Shown here one piece after another: positions 31,009-40,364 of a DNA stretch of 64,000 nt. A model generated the notes under the pieces. The model searched no databases, was not told the DNA's origin, and saw nothing but the letters and a program-made list of their open reading frames with translations. This DNA comes from Nocardioides allogilvus. GTDB lineage: Bacteria; Actinomycetota; Actinomycetes; Propionibacteriales; Nocardioidaceae. The stretch is from assembly GCF_003047285.1 (NCBI RefSeq), contig NZ_PZYX01000002.1, positions 124,001-188,000 on the forward strand, read 5' to 3'. The translations under genes were made by a program, and so were the position numbers. The stretch's first letter is position 1; each line of letters begins with the position of its first letter.

Positions 31009-31674
31009 GTGATCCAGACGCTGCCGATGTTCCCGCTCAACACGGTGCTGTTCCCCGGCGTCTCCGTCCCGCTGCACGTGTTCGAGGACCGCTACCGCGC
31101 CCTGGTGCACCACCTGCTCAGCATCGAGGACCCCGCTGAGCGCGTCTTCGGCACGGTCGCCATCCGGGAGGGCTACGAGGTCGGCGACCACGGGGCCCAG
31201 TCGCTCTACCGCGTCGGCGTGCGGATGCAGCTGACCGACGTCGAGAGCAACGAGGACGGCACCTTCGAGATCATCGCGACCGGCCGCGACCGGATCGTCC
31301 TCGGCGGCCTGGAGACGTCCGGCGAGTTCGCCAACGGCGAGGTCACCGAGTCCCCGGACCAGCCGATCGAGGGCAGCCGTGAGCTCCATGACCGGGCCCG
31401 CGCCACCTTCACCGCCTATCGCGCGGCGGTCAGCGACATGCAGGGCACGACCTTCTCCGGCAGCCTCCCGAGCGATCCCGGTTATCTCTCCTGGACCCTG
31501 GCCGCGCTCGCCCCGCTACCGATGGCCGAGCGGCAGTCGTTGCTGGAGGCGGAGAGCCCGGAGGCCCGGCTGGAGCTGGTGACCTCGCTGCTGCGCGAGG
31601 AGCTGCGCGCCATCAACGTCATCCCGTCGCTGCCGGCGACCGACGTCGCGCGCACCGCCTGGTCCCCCAACTGA
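31009..31674 (+). CDS. LON substrate-binding (N-terminal) domain protein
   Basis: A 221-aa stand-alone LON N-terminal domain without the ATPase or protease parts. It opens TLPMFPLNTVLFPGVSVPLHVFEDRYR, the classic start of this domain, and ends in a helical region with ALAPLPMAERQSLLEAE. Such proteins may bind unfolded polypeptides; the role is not established. GTG 31009 matches the domain edge and has TAGGTT 7 nt upstream. GTG 30973 is less likely. ybaK follows 10 bp later in the same direction. Confidence 0.88.
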   Translation: MIQTLPMFPLNTVLFPGVSVPLHVFEDRYRALVHHLLSIEDPAERVFGTVAIREGYEVGDHGAQSLYRVGVRMQLTDVESNEDGTFEIIATGRDRIVLGGLETSGEFANGEVTESPDQPIEGSRELHDRARATFTAYRAAVSDMQGTTFSGSLPSDPGYLSWTLAALAPLPMAERQSLLEAESPEARLELVTSLLREELRAINVIPSLPATDVARTAWSPN

Positions 31675-31684
31675 GGCGATCGCG

Positions 31685-32176
31685 ATGGCGAAGAAGAAGC
31701 GCCCGGCGGGCGGCACCCCGGCGACGCTGGCGCTGACCGCGGCCGGCGTCGGGTTCGAGCTGCACGCCTACGACCACGACCCGCGCGCCGCGTCGTACGG
31801 CATGGAGGCCGCCGCGGCGCTCGGCGTCGAGCCGGCCCGTGTCTTCAAGACCCTGCTGGCCGTCCTCGACGGCGAGCTCGTGGTCGCGATCGTCCCCGTC
31901 GCCGGGCAGCTCGACCTCAAGGCGCTGGCCCGGTCCCTCGGCGGCAGCAAGGCCGTCATGGCCGAGGTGGGCGCGGCCGAACGCGCCACGGGCTACGTCG
32001 CCGGCGGCATCTCCCCCGTCGGGCAGAAGAAACGCCACCGGACCGTGCTCGACGAGTCCGCGCTCGAGCACGACACGATCTTCGTCTCCGGCGGGCGTCG
32101 CGGCCTCGACCTGGAGCTGGCTCCGGCCGACCTGGTCGCGACCACCGAAGCGGTCACGGACCGGGTCGGCCGGTAG
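31685..32176 (+). CDS. ybaK: Cys-tRNA(Pro)/Cys-tRNA(Cys) deacylase YbaK
   Basis: A 163-aa YbaK/EbsC-type editing protein that hydrolyses mischarged Cys-tRNA(Pro). GTPATLALTAAGVGFELHAYDHD, the catalytic-pocket Lys in RVFKTLLA, and GGISPVGQKKRHRTVLDESA are conserved. ATG 31685 lies 10 bp after the LON-domain stop, so the two are co-transcribed. The start of the protein is a short basic KKKRP run. Confidence 0.92.
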   Translation: MAKKKRPAGGTPATLALTAAGVGFELHAYDHDPRAASYGMEAAAALGVEPARVFKTLLAVLDGELVVAIVPVAGQLDLKALARSLGGSKAVMAEVGAAERATGYVAGGISPVGQKKRHRTVLDESALEHDTIFVSGGRRGLDLELAPADLVATTEAVTDRVGR

Positions 32177-32192
32177 GGGCTGGCTGCCGCGA

Positions 32193-33869
32193 TCAGTCGG
32201 TGGTGAGCCGCATGATCGTGTGCGACGTGTCGCCGTCCATCCAGCCGGTGATGCCGAATGCCGACAGCGGCTCGGCGTTCTCCGCGGCGGTCGGGTCGTC
32301 GCCGGCGAGGTCGGAGAGCCAGTTGCCGGCATCGAAGTTGACGAACAGCACGACGCTCGCGTCGTCGGCGCCCTCGACGACCGACGTGTAGGCCGCCGAG
32401 TCGCCGAGGTCGCCGTCCTCCAGGAGGGCGGCGCGGTAGTCGGCGTTGGGGCTGATGGTGACCGAGTCCTCGTCGCTCTCGGTCTCGAGGAGCGAGGCCT
32501 CCTCACCCAGCTGCGGACGGAGCTTGTCCAGCACCGACTCGATCTCGGCCGGGTCCCCCTCGATCGTGACGCCGACGGGGAGCTCGGCCGGGCCGCCGTT
32601 GAAGAAGGCCTCGGGGTCGAAGTCACCACCGAGCGAGATGGTGACGGCCTCGCCCAGCAGCGTCTCGGCGTCCTCGGGCAGGTCGAGCCCGGTCTCCTCC
32701 GAGAGCATCGTCACGAACTCGTCGGGCGACTCGCCACTCGTGGCGGCCATCTGGTCGAGGACCGTCTGGAACCAGCCGTCGGTGAAGCCCATGCCGAAGG
32801 CCGCGATGGTGTCCTCGGGCAGATCGGCGATCCCGTCGGCGCCGCCCTCGGCCGCGAGCAGCGTGGCGCTGGTCATGCCGGCGTTGCCGGCGACCTCGAC
32901 CTCGAAGGAGCCGTCGTCGAAGCGCATGGTGGCGGCAGCGCCCTGGAAGTCCTCCAGCGCCTCCTGGACCTCCGGGGGGACGCTCGGCGACTCGCCCGGC
33001 GTGGGCGGCTCGAGCTCGCCGGTGTCAGGGTCGAACTCGTTCATGTCGAGCGAGGGCCCACCGAGCATGCCGCCCATGGCACCCATGTCGGCGACGTAGC
33101 GACCGAGGAACTCGCCGGCCTCGGGAGCGGCATACATGCTCACGATCCCGGGCTCACCCGCCTCGCCGGTCCACTGCTGGAAGTCATCGTCGTCGGCCAG
33201 CGAGCCCTGCTCCGTGGCGTCGACGACCTGCTGGGCCTCGGCCTCGTTCTTGCCGATCACGATCCAGTCGCCGGAGATGACGTAGCCGCCGGTGTCCTCC
33301 GACCCCTCCCGGTCACCGCCACAGACCTCGAAGAGGTTGTCGAGACCGTCCTCGGCCTGGCCGGCGTCCTTGACCTGGACCACAAGGATCGGCGCCGGAG
33401 TGTCGCCGCCGAGGTCGGCGGCGCCCATCGCTGCCCGGTCGCCGAGCCACGGCTCGACGTCCTCGGCGTAGTCGAGACCTTCGCACTCCCCCGACTTCAC
33501 GATCTCCTCGACGAGCCGCTCACGCAGGTCGTCATCGGTCTCCAGGCCGATGCGGTCCCGGAACATGGGGAACTTGCGCAGGGTCTTGATCGCCTCGATC
33601 TTCTGCGCGCCGCTCGGGTCGAGGTCGATGCTGACGTAACCGAGGGTGCTGGCCGGCATGGCCTCGGCCGGCTGCGATCCGGTGCCGAGGAAGGAGGACG
33701 CAGCCCAGACCGCGCCACCACCCACCGCGAGGACGCCGACCAGGCCGCCGAGGGCCAGCAGGCGCTTGCGGCTGTCGCTGGAGCCAGCCGGATCGCCGGC
33801 GACCGGAGCGCCCGCGGACGACTCGAGGAATTCCGGGCCGCCGGCGCTTGGTGGAGTGGTGTTGGACAT
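32193..33869 (-). CDS. DUF3352 domain-containing membrane-anchored protein
   Basis: A 558-aa protein: an N-terminal disordered Ser/Gly/Pro stretch, one membrane helix (about 37-57, LLALGGLVGVLAVGGGAVWAA), and a large acidic extracytoplasmic domain starting PASTLGYVSIDLDPSGAQKIEA, typical of DUF3352. Two copies of a similar alpha/beta pattern can be followed in the domain. Function is unknown. It is convergent with ybaK (16 bp apart) and is transcribed alone, downstream of the dnaE-membrane protein pair. Confidence 0.85.
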   Translation of the reverse strand: MSNTTPPSAGGPEFLESSAGAPVAGDPAGSSDSRKRLLALGGLVGVLAVGGGAVWAASSFLGTGSQPAEAMPASTLGYVSIDLDPSGAQKIEAIKTLRKFPMFRDRIGLETDDDLRERLVEEIVKSGECEGLDYAEDVEPWLGDRAAMGAADLGGDTPAPILVVQVKDAGQAEDGLDNLFEVCGGDREGSEDTGGYVISGDWIVIGKNEAEAQQVVDATEQGSLADDDDFQQWTGEAGEPGIVSMYAAPEAGEFLGRYVADMGAMGGMLGGPSLDMNEFDPDTGELEPPTPGESPSVPPEVQEALEDFQGAAATMRFDDGSFEVEVAGNAGMTSATLLAAEGGADGIADLPEDTIAAFGMGFTDGWFQTVLDQMAATSGESPDEFVTMLSEETGLDLPEDAETLLGEAVTISLGGDFDPEAFFNGGPAELPVGVTIEGDPAEIESVLDKLRPQLGEEASLLETESDEDSVTISPNADYRAALLEDGDLGDSAAYTSVVEGADDASVVLFVNFDAGNWLSDLAGDDPTAAENAEPLSAFGITGWMDGDTSHTIMRLTTD

Positions 33870-33912
33870 GAGAACCCCCGTCGAAAAACGCTGGATGCGT
33901 GAGGGCCGCAGC

Positions 33913-34443
33913 CTACCGAGCGGACCCGGTCCCCACTGCCGAAGCCCGGTGTCCGGTGTCTCGACCCGCCGCGACCAGGAAGACGTAGACGCAGGCGAGC
34001 ATCGCGCCGATCGGGAAGGCCGCGTAGGCGCTGCCCCCGGCCAGCCTGAGGTCACTGGGGATGGGGGTGAGGTCGTCCTCGCCCACCGCCAGGACTCGTG
34101 GGTCGGGCGGGCCCAGGGCGTGCCCGACCTGGAACATCACCCACGCGGCCAGCGCCGAGCCCACGACGATCGCGCCGAAGCCCACCAGCGCGTGCCGGGG
34201 CCACCACCAGGCCAGCGCGAAGGCGGTCAGCGCGCCGGCGAGCACCGCCACCACGACGTACCAACCCGTCCCGGCGAAGGCGTGGTCGGGTCCGGCTGGC
34301 TCGAGGAACCACTGGTCCTGGTAGGCGACGCCGTCGGGGGCGTCCCACAGGGCTTCCCAGAGCACGCCGGCCAGCGCGCCGGAGAGCGCGAACACGGCCA
34401 CGAAGACGACCGCCTGGACGGCCGCACCACTGCGCAGGCTCAT
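33913..34443 (-). CDS. Hypothetical four-helix membrane protein coupled to dnaE
   Basis: A 176-aa membrane protein with four predicted helices (about 12-32, 62-84, 86-108 and 145-165) and a soluble loop between the first two. It resembles DUF2567-like actinobacterial proteins in layout, but the match is uncertain. ATG 34443 overlaps the dnaE stop (ATGA), so it is translated only after dnaE. No link to replication is evident from the sequence. Confidence 0.72.
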   Translation of the reverse strand: MSLRSGAAVQAVVFVAVFALSGALAGVLWEALWDAPDGVAYQDQWFLEPAGPDHAFAGTGWYVVVAVLAGALTAFALAWWWPRHALVGFGAIVVGSALAAWVMFQVGHALGPPDPRVLAVGEDDLTPIPSDLRLAGGSAYAAFPIGAMLACVYVFLVAAGRDTGHRASAVGTGSAR

Positions 34444-37400
34444 CCCGACAGGCACCCCGGGCCGAGCAGCTGCTTGAGGTCGGCGAACAGGGCCGGCGAA
34501 GGAGTCACGCGGTGGTGGTCGCCGACCTTGAGCACGATCGTCTTGTCGCGCATGCGGACGTTGAGCAGCACCTCGGTCACGCCGGGGTGCGTGGCCAGCA
34601 CGTCCTTGAGGCTGTCGACCACGCCCGGGTTGATCCGCGTCTGGGGCAGGTTGACCGTGACCGGGCCGGACGGACCGTCGGACAGGTCGGGCACGCTGAC
34701 TTCCTGGGCCCGGAGCTCGGGCTGGTCCTTGTCCCGGGAGAGCTGGCCCTTGACCCGGATGATCGCGTCCTCGACCAGGTGGGCGGAGGCGAGCTGGTAG
34801 GCGCTCGGGAACAGCAGCACCTCGATCGCGCCGTCGAGGTCCTCGAGGGTCACGGTCGCCCAGGAGTCGCCCTTCTTGGTGATCTTGCGCTGGACGCTGG
34901 TGACCAGGCCGCTGATCGTCAGCGTCGAGCCGTGCGGGCGGTCCTCGTCGAGCATCAGCTGGCCGATGGTGCAGTCGGTGCCGGTCTGCAGGACGTGCTC
35001 GAGGCCGAGCAGCGGGTGGTCGGAGACGTAGAGACCCAACATCTCGCGCTCGTGCCCCAGCAGCGTCATCTTGTCCCAGTCGTCGATCTCCGGGATCGCG
35101 ACGTTGACGCCGAACCCGCCGTCGGCCTCGTCGAGGCCGCCGAACAGCGAGTCCTGGCCGATCGCCTCGTTCTTCTTGATGTCGATGTACTGGTCGACGG
35201 CCATCTCGTGGATCGTGACGAGGGCCCGGCGCTTGTGCTTCATCTCGTCGAACGCGCCGGCCTTGATCAGCGACTCGATGACGCGCTTGTTGCAGACGTG
35301 GACCGGCACCTTGGCCATGAAGTCGTTGAAGTCGGCGTAGCGCGCCTCCTGGCGCCCCGCGACGATGCCCTCGACGACGTTGACGCCGACGTTGCGGATC
35401 GCGGTCAGGCCGAAGCGGATGTCGTTGCCGACCGGGGTGAAGTTGGCGTGCGACTCGTTGACGTCGGGCGGCAGCACCTGGATCTTCATCCGGCGGCACT
35501 CGTTGAGGTAGATCGCCGACTTGTCCTTGTCGTCGCGCGTCGAGGTCAGCAGCGCCGCCATGTATTCGGCCGGGTAGTTGGCCTTGAGGTAGGCGGTCCA
35601 GTAGGACACCAGGCCGTAGGCCGCGGAGTGGGCCTTGTTGAAGGCGTAGTCGGAGAAGGGCAGCAGCGTGTCCCACAGGGCCTTGATCGCGGCGTGGCTG
35701 TAGCCGCGCTCGGTCATGCCCGCGGAGAAGCCGGCGAACTGCTTGTCCAGCTCCTCCTTCTTCTTCTTGCCCATCGCGCGGCGCAGGATGTCGGCCTGTC
35801 CCAGCGTGTAGCCCGCGAGCTTCTGGGCGATGGCCATGACCTGCTCCTGATAGACGATCAGGCCGTAGGTCTCGCCCAGCACGTCCTCGAGGGCCTCGGC
35901 CAGCTCGGGGTGCAGCGCCTCGACCGGCTCGCGGCCGGTCTTGCGGCGGGCGTATTTGTTGTGCGAGTCGGCGCCCATCGGGCCGGGGCGGTAGAGCGCG
36001 CCCACGGCCGAGATGTCCTCGAAGGTGTCGGGTCGCATCGAGCGCAGCAGCGCCCGCATCGGGCCGCCGTCGAGCTGGAAGACGCCGAGCGTGTCGCCGC
36101 GCTGGAGGAGCTTGTACGTCGCCTCGTCGGTCAGCTCGAGGTCCTCGAGCACGACCTCCTCGCCCCGGTTGACGGCGATGTTCTTCACCGCGTCGTCGAG
36201 CACCGTGAGGTTGCGCAGCCCGAGGAAGTCCATCTTGATCAGGCCCAGCGACTCACACGTCGGGTAGTCGAACTGGGTGATCATGGCGCCGTCGGAGGGG
36301 CGCTTGAGCATGGGGATGATGTCGAGGAGCGGCTCGCTGGACATGATCACGCCGGCCGCGTGCACGCCCCACTGCCGCTTGAGGCCCTCGATGCCGACGG
36401 CGGTGTCGACGACCTTCTTGACATCGTTGTCGGACTCGTAGAGCGCGCGGAACTCGCCGCCCTCGCCGTAGCGCTTGTGCTCGGAGTTGAAGATCTCCTG
36501 CAGCGGCACGTCCTTGCCCATGACCGCGGCCGGCATCGCCTTGGTGATCCGGTCGCCCATCGCGAACGGGTAGCCGAGGATGCGCGAGGAGTCCTTGACC
36601 GCCTGCTTGGCCTTGATGGTGCCGTAGGTGACGATGTAGGAGACCCGCTCGTCGCCGTACTTCTCGGTGACGTAGCGGATGACCTCGCCTCGACGGCGTT
36701 CGTCGAAGTCGATGTCGAAGTCGGGCATCGAGACGCGGTCGGGGTTGAGGAAGCGCTCGAAGATCAGGCCGTGCACCAACGGGTCGAGGTCGGTGATGCG
36801 CATGGCGTAGGCGACCATCGAGCCCGCACCCGAGCCGCGGCCCGGGCCGACGCGGATGCCGTTGTTCTTGGCCCAGTTGATGAAGTCGGCCACGACGAGG
36901 AAGTAGCCGGGGAAGCCCATGCTGGTGATGACGCCGACCTCGAAGTCGGCCTGCTTGCGCACCGCGTCCGGGATGCCGGCGGGGTAGCGGACGTGCAGGC
37001 CGCGCTCGACCTCCTTGACCAGCCAGGAGTCCTCGTTCTCCCCCTCGGGGCAGGGGAACTTCGGCATGAAGGTGCCGCTGCCCTCGGTGAAGGCCACGTC
37101 GCAGCGCTCGGCGATCCACAGCGTGTTGTCGCAGGCCTCGCGGAGGTCGTACTTGTCGACCCACAGCGAACGCATCTCGGCGGGCGACTTGATGTAGTAG
37201 CCGTCGCCGGAGAACGCGAACCGCTGGCCGGGACCGTCGCCGGCCGGGATGTCCATCGTGGAGCCGGAGTTGATGCAGAGCAGGTGCTCCTGGGACTTCG
37301 CGTCCTCCTGGCGGACGTAGTGGGAGTCGTTGGTGGCCAGGAGCGGGATCTGCAGGTCCTTGGCGAGCTTCAGCAGCCCCTCGCGGACCCGACGCTCGAT

Positions 37401-37994
37401 GTCGAGGCCGTGGTCCATCAGCTCCATGAAGTAGTTGTCGCGCCCCAGGATCTCCTGGTAGTCCGCGGCGGTCTGGCGGGCCGCGGCGTAGTTGTCGTGG
37501 CGCAGGTGGACCTGGATCTCACCACTGGGGCAGCCGGTCGTGCCGATGATGCCGGCGCTGTGCTGCGAGAGCAGCTCGCGGTCGGCGCGCGGGTGCTGGA
37601 AGAAGCCGTCGCGCCAGGCGCCCGTCGAGAGCCGGAAGAGGTTGTGCATCCCCTCGGTGGTCTCGCTCAGCAGCGTCATGTGGGTGTAGGCACCACGGCT
37701 GGAGACGTCGTCGGGACCGCCCTTGTAGAAGTTGACCCGCTTGCGCTCGAACCGGCTGATGTTGGGCGTGAAGTAGGCCTCCATGCCGATGATCGGCTTG
37801 ACCCCGGCGGCCTTGCACTGGCGGTAGAACTCGTAGGCGCCGAACACGTTGCCGTGGTCGGTCATCGCCACCGCCGGCATGCCGAGCTCGGCGGTGCGCT
37901 CGGCGAGGTCCTTCAGCCGGGCCGCGCCGTCCAGCATCGAGTATTCGGTGTGGACGTGCAGGTGCGCGAAGTTGTCTCCTGAGCCGGCCGACAT
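34440..37994 (-). CDS. dnaE: DNA polymerase III subunit alpha
   Basis: An 1184-aa DnaE1-type replicative polymerase. The PHP domain opens FAHLHVHTEYSMLDGAA and contains AMTDHGNVFGAYEFY. The polymerase active site has the three aspartates in MPDFDIDFDERRR (two) and the later catalytic region. A finger domain with RAMGKKKKEE, an HhH, and an OB-fold near the C-terminus (TISGLVTSVQRKITKKG) follow. No intein is present. ATG 37994 fits the family start and has GGAAG upstream; GTG 38009 is possible. The plus-strand frame inside it is a shadow. Confidence 0.96.
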   Translation of the reverse strand: MSAGSGDNFAHLHVHTEYSMLDGAARLKDLAERTAELGMPAVAMTDHGNVFGAYEFYRQCKAAGVKPIIGMEAYFTPNISRFERKRVNFYKGGPDDVSSRGAYTHMTLLSETTEGMHNLFRLSTGAWRDGFFQHPRADRELLSQHSAGIIGTTGCPSGEIQVHLRHDNYAAARQTAADYQEILGRDNYFMELMDHGLDIERRVREGLLKLAKDLQIPLLATNDSHYVRQEDAKSQEHLLCINSGSTMDIPAGDGPGQRFAFSGDGYYIKSPAEMRSLWVDKYDLREACDNTLWIAERCDVAFTEGSGTFMPKFPCPEGENEDSWLVKEVERGLHVRYPAGIPDAVRKQADFEVGVITSMGFPGYFLVVADFINWAKNNGIRVGPGRGSGAGSMVAYAMRITDLDPLVHGLIFERFLNPDRVSMPDFDIDFDERRRGEVIRYVTEKYGDERVSYIVTYGTIKAKQAVKDSSRILGYPFAMGDRITKAMPAAVMGKDVPLQEIFNSEHKRYGEGGEFRALYESDNDVKKVVDTAVGIEGLKRQWGVHAAGVIMSSEPLLDIIPMLKRPSDGAMITQFDYPTCESLGLIKMDFLGLRNLTVLDDAVKNIAVNRGEEVVLEDLELTDEATYKLLQRGDTLGVFQLDGGPMRALLRSMRPDTFEDISAVGALYRPGPMGADSHNKYARRKTGREPVEALHPELAEALEDVLGETYGLIVYQEQVMAIAQKLAGYTLGQADILRRAMGKKKKEELDKQFAGFSAGMTERGYSHAAIKALWDTLLPFSDYAFNKAHSAAYGLVSYWTAYLKANYPAEYMAALLTSTRDDKDKSAIYLNECRRMKIQVLPPDVNESHANFTPVGNDIRFGLTAIRNVGVNVVEGIVAGRQEARYADFNDFMAKVPVHVCNKRVIESLIKAGAFDEMKHKRRALVTIHEMAVDQYIDIKKNEAIGQDSLFGGLDEADGGFGVNVAIPEIDDWDKMTLLGHEREMLGLYVSDHPLLGLEHVLQTGTDCTIGQLMLDEDRPHGSTLTISGLVTSVQRKITKKGDSWATVTLEDLDGAIEVLLFPSAYQLASAHLVEDAIIRVKGQLSRDKDQPELRAQEVSVPDLSDGPSGPVTVNLPQTRINPGVVDSLKDVLATHPGVTEVLLNVRMRDKTIVLKVGDHHRVTPSPALFADLKQLLGPGCLSG

Positions 37995-38138
37995 GAGGGG
38001 GTCTTCCACACCTTCCGGGGGGGTCGCAGGAATGCCGCAATCGAGTGGGTCACCGACGCGTCTGAGGGGGAAGGGCGCCAGCCTACGTCAGTCTGTCAGG
38101 GCCCACCGACAGGACACTCGGTGCCGTTCGCGGAGCGC

Positions 38139-39110
38139 TCAGAGCCAGTCGATCGCGTGCCCGTGACCGTGCGTCAGGGCCACCGCACGACCGTCCAGCC
38201 CCAGCACGAACCGGCCCACGGGCACCTCGAGATCGCCACGGACCAGGGGCAGGACGTGCGGGGCCTCGTTGCTCACCCACCGGCACGTCCCGTCGGCCAC
38301 GAGCCCCGTCATCAGGTCGTGGAAGCGCGCTCGCTCCCCCACCTCGAGGTAGGCGATCACCGCGCTGTGGAACACGACGGGCGTCCCGTGCCTGCCCGCC
38401 TCGGCCACCAGGCCGGGCAGCGCCTCGAAGAGGTCGCCCCGGATGATCTCGGGCGGGTCCTCGGCTGCGATCCGGACCGCCTGCTCGAGCCGCTCGCGCC
38501 GCTCCTGCTGCTCGGGCCACACGAGGGTGCGCAACCACGCCATCGCCTCGTCGTCGCGTACGTCGAGGGGGTTGAGGTCCGCCCCGCCCCGCCAGGCGAC
38601 CTCCGGGTGGCTGCGCGGGAGCGGGACGTCGCCGCTCGCGTCGGCGCGCAGGGTCGGTCCACCACTGCCGGTCAGCGCGCCCAGCGGTGGCCACGCGTAG
38701 TCGTAGCGGTCGGGGAACAGGCAGAGCCCGGCGCTGGCACCGACCTCGACCAGGCTCAAGGGACCGGACTGCTCCGCGACCTGCGCGAACACCGGCACCA
38801 GCGTGGCGAGCCGGCCGACCTCGTTGGTCTGGGTGGCGCGCTCGCGGATGGTCTCCTTGATCGCCGTCTCGTGCTCGAGCAGGGTCCGCCTCAGCTCGGC
38901 GTAGGGGCTCGGCGCCGCCGCGCCGTGCAGCCGCGCCGCGGCGAAGACCAGGTTGGGTTGCTGCTTGAGGCGCGGCAGCTCGGCCAGCCAGCCGTGGATC
39001 TCGGCGTCCTCGGCCACGCCGAGGGCCCAGTCGACGAAGCAGTCCGAATCCCCCTCGGCGTACGCCGCGAAGTCGCGGTAGCGCTCGGCCATTTCCCCGT
39101 CCAGCTGCAT
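38139..39110 (-). CDS. DUF2332 domain-containing protein
   Basis: A 323-aa cytosolic protein of the DUF2332 family. It contains LVEVGASAGLCLFPDRYDY, a glycine-rich segment like a methyltransferase motif I, RGDLFEALPGLV and VFHSAVIAYL, suggesting a Rossmann-like fold with lost or altered methyltransferase activity. Function unknown. ATG 39110 has TAGATT 7 nt upstream. That hexamer overlaps the TAG stop of the upstream kinase gene. Confidence 0.87.
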   Translation of the reverse strand: MQLDGEMAERYRDFAAYAEGDSDCFVDWALGVAEDAEIHGWLAELPRLKQQPNLVFAAARLHGAAAPSPYAELRRTLLEHETAIKETIRERATQTNEVGRLATLVPVFAQVAEQSGPLSLVEVGASAGLCLFPDRYDYAWPPLGALTGSGGPTLRADASGDVPLPRSHPEVAWRGGADLNPLDVRDDEAMAWLRTLVWPEQQERRERLEQAVRIAAEDPPEIIRGDLFEALPGLVAEAGRHGTPVVFHSAVIAYLEVGERARFHDLMTGLVADGTCRWVSNEAPHVLPLVRGDLEVPVGRFVLGLDGRAVALTHGHGHAIDWL

Positions 39111-39117
39111 GGCGAGC

Positions 39118-39123
39118 AATCTA
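39118..39123 (-). promoter_or_regulatory. -10 element overlapping the stop codon of the upstream gene
   Basis: TAGATT (minus strand) begins with the TAG stop of the P-loop kinase gene (39123-39121) and ends 7 nt before the DUF2332 ATG. It would let the DUF2332 gene be expressed independently and leaderless although it lies directly behind the kinase gene. Confidence 0.45.
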
Positions 39124-39657
39124 GGACACGAGGTTGTCGATCTGGTCGACGGCCACGTCGATGCGACCCCGGTCCGACCGCACGAACACCGCCCGGTCGA
39201 CGACCGCGAGCTCGCGGGCGAGCGCACCGGCCATCAGGACCGCCTCGGTGCCGCCCAGCGAGCGCAGGATGCGCTGGGACGCGGAGACCCACTGCTTGTC
39301 GGAGCGACGCTGCCACCGCATCGCCAGCTCCTCGTCGGGGGCCTCGATGTAGACGTGCACGTAGGGGACGCCGCACACCGTGGCCAGTGACCTGAACTGG
39401 GACAGCTCACGGTCCTCCATGATCAGCTGCGGCAGGACGACACCTCGACCCGTGGCGAGCTGGGCGGCCATCAGCTCCCTGGCCAGTGGGCGGATCCGGG
39501 CGCCGGCACCGACGTAGTCGTCGCGCCACCCGCCCATGAGAGCGCGCAGGAAGTCGATGTCGCAGTTGAGCCAACCGGGGCGCGTCGCGACCAGCCGCTC
39601 CGCGATCGTCGACTTCCCCACCCCCGGCGCCCCGTTGAGGTGCAGGAGGACGCTCAT
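39121..39657 (-). CDS. AAA-type P-loop kinase-like protein
   Basis: A 178-aa P-loop NTPase with Walker A NGAPGVGKST (about residues 8-17), a NCDIDFLRALMGG segment placing an acidic pair as in small-molecule kinases, and a LID-like basic stretch MRWQRRSDKQW. It fits the AAA_33/chloramphenicol-phosphotransferase-like kinases; substrate unknown. ATG 39657 overlaps the stop of the GNAT fusion gene (ATGA). Confidence 0.82.
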   Translation of the reverse strand: MSVLLHLNGAPGVGKSTIAERLVATRPGWLNCDIDFLRALMGGWRDDYVGAGARIRPLARELMAAQLATGRGVVLPQLIMEDRELSQFRSLATVCGVPYVHVYIEAPDEELAMRWQRRSDKQWVSASQRILRSLGGTEAVLMAGALARELAVVDRAVFVRSDRGRIDVAVDQIDNLVS

Positions 39658-40364
39658 CGCGACGCGTCCAGCGACTCACTGATGATCGCGTGCATGATCC
39701 GCGCGACCCGCTCGGGGCCGAGCTCGGGCACGATCGCGGCCACCCGGTCGACGATCTCGAGCTCGCGCTCGGCGTCCCGGGCCGGGTCCTCGACCGACGA
39801 GACCGTGCGCTTGTGGTCGCGGACGACCCGGGTCAGGGCTGCCCGGCGGGCCAGGACGTCACCGAGGACGAGGTCGACGTCGTCGATCAGCGACCGGTAG
39901 TGGGCCAGCGGGTCCGCCCCCGGCCACACCAGCTTGAGGTCCGGCGCGTGCTCCTCGTTGGCCGAGCCGTCGGTGCGCTCGAGCTCCACGAAGCCGTGCC
40001 GGCGGTAGAACGCCCGGGCCGGCTCATTGACCTCGAAGACCCACAGCCCGAAGCCGTCCGGGCGCACGGACTTGGCCAGCTCGACAAGGGTCGAGCCGAT
40101 GCCCCCTCGCTGGGCACCCGGGTCGACGTACAGGCCGTCGAGCCAGGTGGGAGTCAGGTTGGCGAAGCCGACGACGGCTCCGCCGTGCTCCGCGACCCAG
40201 ACCTCGCGCTCGGTGAGGTCCCACGTGCGGACCCAGGAGCGCACGTCGTCGGGCGGATGGATGCCCGGGGGCATCGCAGCCACGGCCCGGGCCGCGAGGT
40301 AGACCTCCGCGACCGTCGGGAGGTCCGCCTCCGTGGCGAGCCTGAGAGCTGCGTCAGTGCTCAT
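39654..40364 (-). CDS. GNAT acetyltransferase fused to a chorismate mutase-like domain
   Basis: A 236-aa two-domain protein. Residues about 5-150 are a GNAT N-acetyltransferase: [32 protein letters not shown] carries the acetyl-CoA-binding QRGGIG, and [15 protein letters not shown] the closing motif B. Residues about 155-232 match the AroQ (type II) chorismate mutase fold: [39 protein letters not shown] and a last helix [13 protein letters not shown], with Arg, Lys and Arg-Glu at the positions used to hold chorismate. The position of the late Gln is occupied by a non-Gln residue. Start ATG 40364 overlaps the RluA gene by 11 bp. Confidence 0.83.
   Translation of the reverse strand: MSTDAALRLATEADLPTVAEVYLAARAVAAMPPGIHPPDDVRSWVRTWDLTEREVWVAEHGGAVVGFANLTPTWLDGLYVDPGAQRGGIGSTLVELAKSVRPDGFGLWVFEVNEPARAFYRRHGFVELERTDGSANEEHAPDLKLVWPGADPLAHYRSLIDDVDLVLGDVLARRAALTRVVRDHKRTVSSVEDPARDAERELEIVDRVAAIVPELGPERVARIMHAIISESLDASR

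Noticed and set aside
34098..37982. 1294-residue open frame on the plus strand
   Set aside because: It lies antisense to dnaE and translates to a monotonous Val/Asp/Arg/His-rich product without domains, a known shadow of GC-rich codon use. dnaE has all polymerase motifs.
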